Assembly: GCA_041740975.1 (NCBI GenBank)
Contig: JBGSKV010000098.1
Coordinates: 1-49,755 of the forward strand
Origin: JBGSKV01 sp041740975
GTDB taxonomy: Bacteria; Bdellovibrionota_B; Oligoflexia; Oligoflexales; JALZUQ01
Reading direction: 5' to 3'
Length of the DNA stretch: 49,755 bases
Part shown: piece after piece, positions 44,337-49,755 of the stretch
Layout of the letters: each line of letters opens with the position of its first letter
How positions within the stretch are numbered: position 1 is the first letter of the stretch
Program-made: the position numbers and the translations under genes
The notes under the pieces: generated by a model
Told to the model about the DNA's origin: nothing
Database searches by the model: none
Seen by the model: the letters and a program-made list of their open reading frames with translations, nothing else

Positions 44337-45353
44337 TCACTGCGCCAAAGAGGCCTTCAAATCATCTTCGATTTTTTCTGAGGAGTATCCCAGGGCTTTG
44401 CCAAAATTAACCACATCATTTCGTTCCCACTGTGCTGCAGAAGCATTATTTCGGTTCTTCGCCATGACGCTTGCATAAACGAGTAGAGACTGTGAGTAAA
44501 AGCGCTTAGCATGAGCTTTTTGCGTGACATATCTATTGTTTCGACCTTTATTTAGAAAATCCGATTTATGCAAAACCGCGAAAGATTCGGCGTGCTCTTC
44601 TCCATAATTGCGCGGAAGGATCTCGACATCTATTCCGCTCATTTGCATTCTTCCATCTATGAAGGTCAAAGCATGAAGCTCTTCACTCGACTGACTCGCC
44701 TCCACAACTTTTTGCTGAATCATAACTTTGGAGACCTGATCCACTTGGATAGGCTTGCCATTCAAGAAGACCTGAAGGACTGCATCGGCACCTTTTAAAC
44801 TATAGTGTCTCGGGTGAATCGCCACTTCCAGAATAAGATTCTTGCCACCGGTAAATGTATAGTAGTTGCTGGGTCCATGTGACTTTGAGGCAAAACTCGC
44901 GGCCTCACCAATGACACTGGCGCCTTTCAAATTGTCTAGAATGGATATCGTGGGTCTTCCCTCAAGAGTTTGCATAAGAGCGAACTTCTCAAAAACCCCA
45001 TGAGAAATATAAATGGGCATGTATGCATCTAGGTCGTAATAGACATGCATCGGAAAGCTTTCACCACGCGCGCGGGGAAGCATTGATTTGTCTTGATCAA
45101 ATACGTAAGAATAGACGTCCTTTAAAGAGCCTTGGTAATTGTGATAATAGGAAAGCAGAACCTGAAACTCACCGTGATCAATAACTTTGTCGGCTTTGGA
45201 AAGTTGATGCCATCTGCCAATATTTTCCTTCAGCTGCTCGAACAAAGCCGGATCATTCGCCGAACCCATCTCCTGGATTTCACTTTGCGAAGGCATCGAT
45301 TTGCATCCCACTAGCATGAAGAGCAACGTGGCTAAAGTGATATGGCGCATCAT
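44337..45353 (-). CDS. Putative lipoprotein, function unknown
   Basis: 338 residues from ATG 45353 (a second ATG follows at once; GAGGAAGGA precedes them). The longer open frame lacks a ribosome site and hides the lipoprotein signal: RHITLATLLFMLVGC, Cys near residue 17. The mature part is mixed alpha/beta with YVFDQDKSMLPRARGESFPMHVYYDLDAYMP (in part) and VEILPRNYGEEHAESFAVLHK. No family recognised. The C-terminal 80 residues are helical and basic. Confidence 0.68.
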   Translation of the reverse strand: MMRHITLATLLFMLVGCKSMPSQSEIQEMGSANDPALFEQLKENIGRWHQLSKADKVIDHGEFQVLLSYYHNYQGSLKDVYSYVFDQDKSMLPRARGESFPMHVYYDLDAYMPIYISHGVFEKFALMQTLEGRPTISILDNLKGASVIGEAASFASKSHGPSNYYTFTGGKNLILEVAIHPRHYSLKGADAVLQVFLNGKPIQVDQVSKVMIQQKVVEASQSSEELHALTFIDGRMQMSGIDVEILPRNYGEEHAESFAVLHKSDFLNKGRNNRYVTQKAHAKRFYSQSLLVYASVMAKNRNNASAAQWERNDVVNFGKALGYSSEKIEDDLKASLAQ

Positions 45354-45453
45354 GATTCCTTCCTCATTCACCGTTATTTTTTTGGCTGTTGCAATCACTT
45401 TATCACACTCCCACTCTGGCCTCAAATGTCGGCAAGACTTGGCTAGCCAAAAT

Positions 45454-47724
45454 TTAGATGAGATTAAAAGGATCGACGTCGATTTTGATACTGAGATCTT
45501 TGGGAGCTTTGGCGAAACGATTCTGGAAAGCCGTAAGCAATGATTTGACGACGCTCGTCTTTGCAGAGCTTACGATAAGTGTACGACGATATCGTTTGCG
45601 AATAAGCTCGATAGGTGGGAGTGTTGGACCCAGAACGCTTAAATCTTCCATGCCATAGGTGGCCATAAACTGGTCCACCCACTTGCCAATCATGGCACTG
45701 TAGTCATCGAGAGTGCGGCGATGGGCCGAACTAATTTCGATCATCGCCATGCGTGTAAAAGGCGGATAACCCATGGACTGGCGCATCGTCAGTTCGGCAT
45801 CAGCAAACGTTTTATAGTCATGCTGCAAAGCAAACTGAATGACCGGATGTTGGCTATTGGCTGTCTGCAAATAAACTTCACCCGCCTGATCGGCCCGACC
45901 GGCGCGACCCGCGGCTTGAACCACCAATTGAAAGGTTTTTTCGCCTGAGCGAAAATCGGGAAAGTTCAGACACTGATCGAGTTCCAGCAATACAATCATC
46001 GTGACTTTGGCAAAATCATGGCCTTTGGCTAAGATTTGCGTCCCGACAAGGATATTGATTTCGCCTTCGCGAAACTGCTGAATGATGCGAGTCAGTTCTT
46101 CACGTTGACTCGCCACATCCGAATCCAATCGGACAATTCTGGCGCCTGTGATTTTTTCGGACAAAAATCCTTCGACTTTTTCGCTGCCATAACCCACCGC
46201 AAGTAACTCATCACCAGTGCGTTCCGCCAGGATTTCATCAAGATCTGCTTTGTAATCGCAGTAGTGGCAGCGGGCTTGGCGCTTATCGCGATGCAAAGTC
46301 AAACTGATGGCACAGTTAGGGCATCGAATGGCCTGACGATCTTTTGATGAATAAATATAATAGGAGTATCCACGACGATTCACGATCACAATCGACTGAC
46401 CGCCACGCGCGTAGTTTTCCTGAAGCTTCAAAACAATTTCGTCATCGATAGGCACTTGATCCGCTTGAGAAAAATTAGAATTCAAAATTTTCTGCCCAAA
46501 CTTATGCCCCGGCTTTACGGCAAGTGTGGTGATATGCGGAAGCATGCGCCCCTCCACCCGCTCCAAGAGCTCAACCAGCACATATTTTCCAGTCCGCGCG
46601 TTATGATAGGACTCCAGTGACGGAGTGGCACTTCCCAGAAGAACGGCCGCTTGCTCCATCTTGGCACGTACGATGGCAACGTCACGGGCATGATAGAGTA
46701 GACCCGAACCTTGCTTATAACTTCCGTCGTGCTCTTCATCGATTATTATGAGTTTTAAATATTTAAATGGGGCGAAAATCGCCGAACGCGGACCTATCAG
46801 GATTCGCGCGCGTTCATGCCGAATGCGCTGCAACTGCTCCCACCGAGTATTGGTTGACATTGCCGAATGCACAACGGCCACTTCCCCCGGAAATCTGCGC
46901 GTAAAGGTATGTGTCATCTGAGGTGTTAATGAAATCTCAGGCACCATGACCAGAACTTGCGCCGACGGATCGCGTTCGATAAGTTCGGCTATCGATTGCA
47001 TGTAAAGTTCGGTTTTACCTGACCCTGTTACGCCATGTAGAAGAATGGGTTTGGGATCTTCTTTATTTCTTAGGGCAATCTGTAGCTCGGCAAAAGCCTT
47101 AGCTTGATTTTCAGTCAGAGCTAATTTGTCGTCTGCCTTGGCAACTTCAGTTTCCAGTTCCGTGACATACTGCTTTTCCATATCGTCAATAGGCCGACTA
47201 CGAACTTCTTGCGATTCACTTAAACAGACCAAACCTTCTTTGATCCATTTTTTGACGCTCTCAGACTCTAAACCGATTCCCTTTAGTTTTTTATTCAGCG
47301 TGACCTTAGCTAATACTTTCTTTTTGCCAAAAATTTTATGGAGTCTCTGGCCTTCTTCATTATCTTGTTGGGAAGCGAATATGCCGGGGGGCGTCAGAAT
47401 ATAATTTTGCTTTTTTATATTTTGACTGCTCGCAGGCAGCATGGCTTTAAGGACTTCCCCGACGGGATGCATATAGTACGCGCTGAGCCATTTCGCCAAA
47501 TCCAGCAACACCGGACTATAAATGGGACCTTCGTCGAGGACTTTGATGATGTCTTTCAGCTTTACATCGGAGTCAGCTGATTCATGATGCATCACTACGC
47601 CGATCAGCTTGCGGGAACCAAAAGGAACCAAGACTCGGACCCCAGGTGCTAAGTCTTCCGGTGATCGATAGCTGAACGCACCCGAAACGGGAGCATATAC
47701 AGCAACTTGGATCTCCTGACTCAT
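45454..47724 (-). CDS. priA: Primosomal protein N' (replication-restart helicase)
   Basis: 756 residues. N-terminal 3'-DNA-binding domain (AVYAPVSGAFSYRSPEDL), helicase core with Walker A HGVTGSGKTELY, DEEHDGSYKQ (DEAH box), LGSATPS, VNRRGYS and GRAGRADQAGEV. It reloads the replisome at stalled forks. The zinc region is reduced: CPNC (about 467) and CHYC (about 485) remain, but the outer pair seen in E. coli PriA (CHDC before, CPSC after) is replaced by YSSKDRQ and LAERTGDELL. One of the two zinc sites therefore seems lost. Ends 28 bases beyond the window's lipoprotein promoter region. Confidence 0.95.
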   Translation of the reverse strand: MSQEIQVAVYAPVSGAFSYRSPEDLAPGVRVLVPFGSRKLIGVVMHHESADSDVKLKDIIKVLDEGPIYSPVLLDLAKWLSAYYMHPVGEVLKAMLPASSQNIKKQNYILTPPGIFASQQDNEEGQRLHKIFGKKKVLAKVTLNKKLKGIGLESESVKKWIKEGLVCLSESQEVRSRPIDDMEKQYVTELETEVAKADDKLALTENQAKAFAELQIALRNKEDPKPILLHGVTGSGKTELYMQSIAELIERDPSAQVLVMVPEISLTPQMTHTFTRRFPGEVAVVHSAMSTNTRWEQLQRIRHERARILIGPRSAIFAPFKYLKLIIIDEEHDGSYKQGSGLLYHARDVAIVRAKMEQAAVLLGSATPSLESYHNARTGKYVLVELLERVEGRMLPHITTLAVKPGHKFGQKILNSNFSQADQVPIDDEIVLKLQENYARGGQSIVIVNRRGYSYYIYSSKDRQAIRCPNCAISLTLHRDKRQARCHYCDYKADLDEILAERTGDELLAVGYGSEKVEGFLSEKITGARIVRLDSDVASQREELTRIIQQFREGEINILVGTQILAKGHDFAKVTMIVLLELDQCLNFPDFRSGEKTFQLVVQAAGRAGRADQAGEVYLQTANSQHPVIQFALQHDYKTFADAELTMRQSMGYPPFTRMAMIEISSAHRRTLDDYSAMIGKWVDQFMATYGMEDLSVLGPTLPPIELIRKRYRRTLIVSSAKTSVVKSLLTAFQNRFAKAPKDLSIKIDVDPFNLI

Positions 47725-47926
47725 GGACTGGATCGCTTTCTCATATCGTATAAAAATGAAAATCTAAGTCACGTTAAAGACTTGCCTACCTGCAGTGATT
47801 CCGCTATTTTCCTCCTTTACGTATCAGCTGTGAGGTCAGTTTGTCCAGAACTGCCAACCCTGAATGTGGTAATCGAGTGACGGTAAAGATTTTAGTACCG
47901 CACGCAATGAGGAGCAAAGCTTAGAC

Positions 47927-48355
47927 ATGGTCGCTATTATTCGCAAAAAAAGACGCCTTATGAATCGACGTAAGCGTAGTCTAGATCCAACAACAGTGAT
48001 CGACTACAAACGTCCCGATATTCTCAAAAGATTTGTAACAGATCGCGGCAAAATCATTCCACGCCGAATCTCTGGTGCTACAGCTGCTCAGCAACGAGCG
48101 ATTTGTGTTGCCGTGAAACGCGCACGTTTCCTTTCTATTATCCCTTCTTCGAACGCACATCGTAACGAAAGAGGTTTTTCTGGTTTGGTTTCCATGTCGT
48201 ATGCTATTTTTGATCGCAATCACAAACCATACTCTCGTGATTCCCGCGGTCCTCGTGACGAAGGTCGTGAAGGTGGCGGTGGTTATGAAGGTGGACGTGA
48301 CCGAGATGATGGTGATTCCGATAATAGAAGCTTCGGCGGAGATGGAGATCAATAA
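47927..48355 (+). CDS. rpsR: Ribosomal protein bS18 with C-terminal extension
   Basis: 142 residues, against about 75 in E. coli. Residues 1-82 are the bS18 core: IDYKRPDILKRFVTDRGKII, PRRISGATAAQQRAICVAVK, RARFLSIIPSS. After a short hydrophobic stretch (FSGLVSMSYAIFD), residues 97-142 are low-complexity Arg/Asp/Gly (GGGGYEGGRDRDDGDSDN). The stop overlaps the rpmB start (TAATG). Not linked to rpsF or rplI as it usually is. GAGGAG lies 13 bases before the ATG, somewhat far. Confidence 0.93.
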   Translation: MVAIIRKKRRLMNRRKRSLDPTTVIDYKRPDILKRFVTDRGKIIPRRISGATAAQQRAICVAVKRARFLSIIPSSNAHRNERGFSGLVSMSYAIFDRNHKPYSRDSRGPRDEGREGGGGYEGGRDRDDGDSDNRSFGGDGDQ

Positions 48356-48582
48356 TGTCTAGACGTTGCCCTTTAACTGAAAAAACAATCCAAGTTGGAC
48401 ATCGCGTTTCTCACTCGAATGTCAAAACGAACCATCGCTTCCTGCCAAACTTGCAAAAGAAAAGATTTTGGTCGGCTGCGCAAAACAAATTTATCTCTAT
48501 GCGAGTGAGCACTCAAGCGATTCGCTCGATTGATAAAATGGGTTTCGATACATTCCTGAGAAAACTTGGTCTGAAGAAATAA
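48355..48582 (+). CDS. rpmB: Ribosomal protein bL28
   Basis: 75 residues, the usual size. Begins SRRCPLTEKTIQVGHRVSHS, with KTNHRFLPNLQKKRFW and VSTQAIRSIDKMGFDTFL, all typical of L28 (assembly of the large subunit). The start codon overlaps the rpsR stop by one base, so the two are coupled; L33, the common partner, is absent here. Confidence 0.96.
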   Translation: MSRRCPLTEKTIQVGHRVSHSNVKTNHRFLPNLQKKRFWSAAQNKFISMRVSTQAIRSIDKMGFDTFLRKLGLKK

Positions 48583-48633
48583 CATCTCATTTTTAATCCC
48601 CCGACATGCGTCGGAAGTGGATCAGGAGCACAT

Positions 48634-48744
48634 ATGGGTCGCGGAGATAATCGTCGTACACCTAAGAAGAAGCGCGCAAAAGCACGCGCTAAGAAAAAAT
48701 CGAAAATCAGAACACAAAAAGCTAAAGCGAAACCTAAAAAATAA
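48634..48744 (+). CDS. 36-residue basic protein, bTHX-like
   Basis: A short frame 51 bases after rpmB, with CAGGAG 6 bases before its ATG. The start MGRGDNRRTPKKKRAKARAK resembles the N-terminus of the small ribosomal protein bTHX (MGKGD-RRT-RGKI in Thermus). The rest is almost wholly Lys, Arg and Ala (over half basic). Its location directly after rpsR-rpmB supports a ribosomal role. It lacks the GTYG segment of classic bTHX, so it may be a diverged form or another rRNA-binding peptide. Confidence 0.72.
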   Translation: MGRGDNRRTPKKKRAKARAKKKSKIRTQKAKAKPKK

Positions 48745-48766
48745 TCTTCCCTTCCTCCCGTGGGTT

Positions 48767-48830
48767 TAGAACTCTTCAATTTTGGTGAGTTTGAGGGAAA
48801 CCAAGAAATCATCAAAGTTCAAGAGTTCTA
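48767..48830 (+). promoter_or_regulatory. Leader hairpin reaching the rnhA start codon
   Basis: TAGAACTCTT (48767-48776) pairs perfectly with AAGAGTTCTA (48821-48830); one mismatch then two further pairs extend it. The right arm ends on the A of the rnhA ATG and covers the expected ribosome-site region. An inner TTGGT/ACCAA can stack inside. A translation-controlling or terminating hairpin is possible; no T run is present. Confidence 0.45.
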
Positions 48831-49288
48831 TGTTTGAAGTGTATACGGATGGCGCTTGTATTGGTAACCCTGGCCCAGGCGGCTGGGCTTACATACTTCG
48901 CAATGCCAAACTAGGCCTAGACGAATCCAAATCCGGAGGCGAACCGGCAACGACCAATAATCGCATGGAACTTTTAGCCGTAATTTCTTGCTTCGAAGAC
49001 TTCAATCAAAATCCCAAAAATAAACCCAGTGAGTTTACTGTATATTCTGACAGCAAATATGTCGTGGATGCTTTCCGTCAAAATTGGATTGATGGATGGC
49101 TGAAACGTGGCTGGAAAGCATCCAATAAAAAACCTGTAAAAAACAAAGACCTATGGGAGCGAATGATCGCCGCGGCGAAACCTCACCACATCACCTGGGA
49201 ATGGGTCAAAGGTCACGATGGACATCCAGAAAATGAAGAGTGTGATCGGATGGCAACTCAGGCCGCGGCCATGCATGCTCGCAGTTGA
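48830..49288 (+). CDS. rnhA: Ribonuclease HI
   Basis: 152 residues from ATG 48830 (E. coli 155). All four catalytic acids are visible: Asp in EVYTDGACIGNPGPGGW, Glu in TNNRMELLAV, Asp in VYSDSKYVVDAF, and Asp in NEECDRMA, plus the His loop (KGHDGHPEN). It cleaves RNA in RNA-DNA hybrids. In-frame TTG/GTG starts at 48782 and 48785 would add 15-16 residues; the ATG gives the family N-terminus but has no good ribosome site and sits at the edge of a hairpin. Confidence 0.95.
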   Translation: MFEVYTDGACIGNPGPGGWAYILRNAKLGLDESKSGGEPATTNNRMELLAVISCFEDFNQNPKNKPSEFTVYSDSKYVVDAFRQNWIDGWLKRGWKASNKKPVKNKDLWERMIAAAKPHHITWEWVKGHDGHPENEECDRMATQAAAMHARS

Positions 49289-49350
49289 CATATAGGGCTT
49301 TATTCTGCTATTTGCTTGATCTCTATAATAAATTTCTGTGTAACAGGAGA
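49285..49350 (+). promoter_or_regulatory. Probable rpsT promoter and ribosome site
   Basis: A TATAAT box (49324-49329) lies 25 bases before the rpsT GTG. A TTGACA (49285-49290) overlaps the rnhA stop but is too far from that -10; it pairs at 18 bases only with a weak TATTTG (49309). The ribosome site AGGAGA (49345-49350) is 4 bases before the GTG and fixes that start. Confidence 0.4.
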
Positions 49351-49354
49351 TAAC

Positions 49355-49675
49355 GTGCCTTACCATAAATCATCAGAAAAGCGGATGCGATCAGACGGCA
49401 AGAAACGCCTACGTAACCGTGAAAGTATGGCCGCAACGCGTACCATCGTAAAAAATCTTGAATCAAACTTGGGCGAACTAAAAGGCCAACCTGATAAAGC
49501 TAAAGAACTTCTTCGCGCCGCTCAAAGCAAACTTGCAAAAGCCGCTGCCAGTGGACGTATGAAAAAAAATACTGTGGCTCGCAAAATCAGCCGATTGGCT
49601 GCCATGGTTCGCAAAGCCACTGCTGGTGAATTCGCACCGCAAGCTACGAAAACCCGTTCAAAACCTAAGAAGTAA
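49355..49675 (+). CDS. rpsT: Ribosomal protein bS20
   Basis: 106 residues from GTG 49355; the frame is open to 49316, but AGGAGA directly before the GTG decides the start. bS20 signature: HKSSEKRMRSDGKKRLRNR, SGRMKKNTVARKISRLAAMV. The C-terminus is about 20 residues longer than in E. coli (GEFAPQATKTRSKPKK) and basic. It binds 16S rRNA early in small-subunit assembly. Followed by a strong terminator. Confidence 0.94.
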   Translation: MPYHKSSEKRMRSDGKKRLRNRESMAATRTIVKNLESNLGELKGQPDKAKELLRAAQSKLAKAAASGRMKKNTVARKISRLAAMVRKATAGEFAPQATKTRSKPKK

Positions 49676-49701
49676 TTATAATTCAGGGACACATAACTAA
49701 T

Positions 49702-49755
49702 TTGTATAAATAAAAAGCCCGAAGTTTTCAGACTTCGGGCTTTTTATTTATACAA
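49702..49755. terminator. Bidirectional terminator, 24-bp perfect palindrome
   Basis: TTGTATAAATAAAAAGCCCGAAGT is mirrored exactly after a 6-base loop (TTTCAG) up to the last base of the window (both arms given by position: 49702-49725, 49732-49755). A GC-rich core (GCCCGAAGT) with TTTTTATTT on both sides makes it an intrinsic terminator on either strand. It may extend past the window. Confidence 0.9.

Noticed and set aside
47981..48352. 123-residue Thr/Ile-rich frame antisense to rpsR
   Set aside because: Shadow of the ribosomal protein gene and its low-complexity tail.

Overview
The window reads as ordinary, gene-dense bacterial chromosome with moderate GC. It codes for a Gram-negative cell: an RND pump, HldE for LPS heptose, many lipoproteins and a probable outer-membrane barrel. 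The flavour is Bdellovibrionota/Oligoflexia-like (many orphan secreted proteins and lipoproteins, flagellar-type homologues under a sigma-54 promoter). That placement is an inference from gene content, not from a marker phylogeny. No tRNA, rRNA, CRISPR array, integrase or transposase gene was seen.

Layout. 1-455 is non-coding and packed with inverted repeats; part of it recurs at 17.7-18.0 kb. 0.5-7.9 kb holds a secreted M28 peptidase, a CAP-domain lipoprotein, an orphan RND permease and a large GT-C-like membrane protein. 8-12.1 kb is a complete iron-type ABC importer operon (binding protein, ATPase, fused double permease). 12.4-24.7 kb is mostly exported proteins of unknown role: a dockerin-like protein, a lipoprotein/beta-barrel pair, two very small proteins, a secreted protein of unknown family and a TPR protein, followed by a YyaL-YihY pair. 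25-27.7 kb has a VWA-type lipoprotein and a RimB-RimK-like pair. 27.7-31 kb has a DUF547 protein and a translationally coupled hldE-panE pair.

31.3-34.4 kb is the most unusual part. A textbook sigma-54 promoter, preceded by paired direct repeats, drives four tightly coupled genes. They encode a FlrC/FleR-like AAA+ protein that has lost the GAFTGA loop, the Walker B acidic pair and one arginine finger; a half-length FliF keeping only the RBM3-like domain, one membrane segment and the tail; a short FliH-like protein; and a MotE-like protein. No FliG, FliI, FliM or export-gate gene lies beside them. This is the best candidate for an undescribed system.

34.7-40.7 kb is housekeeping: fabI, a Dpm1-like glycosyltransferase and glpK as one operon, then divergently fmt-purN and two hypothetical genes. 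40.8-45.4 kb has a MITE-like repeat that supplies the stop codon of a secreted kinase-like protein, a ChaN/TIKI-like protein, a winged-helix regulator with a palindrome over its probable promoter, and a lipoprotein. 45.4-49.7 kb is priA (apparently with one of its two zinc sites lost) and a translation cluster: rpsR with a Gly/Asp/Arg-rich tail, rpmB, a 36-residue bTHX-like gene, rnhA and rpsT. It ends in a 24-bp perfect palindromic terminator at the window edge.
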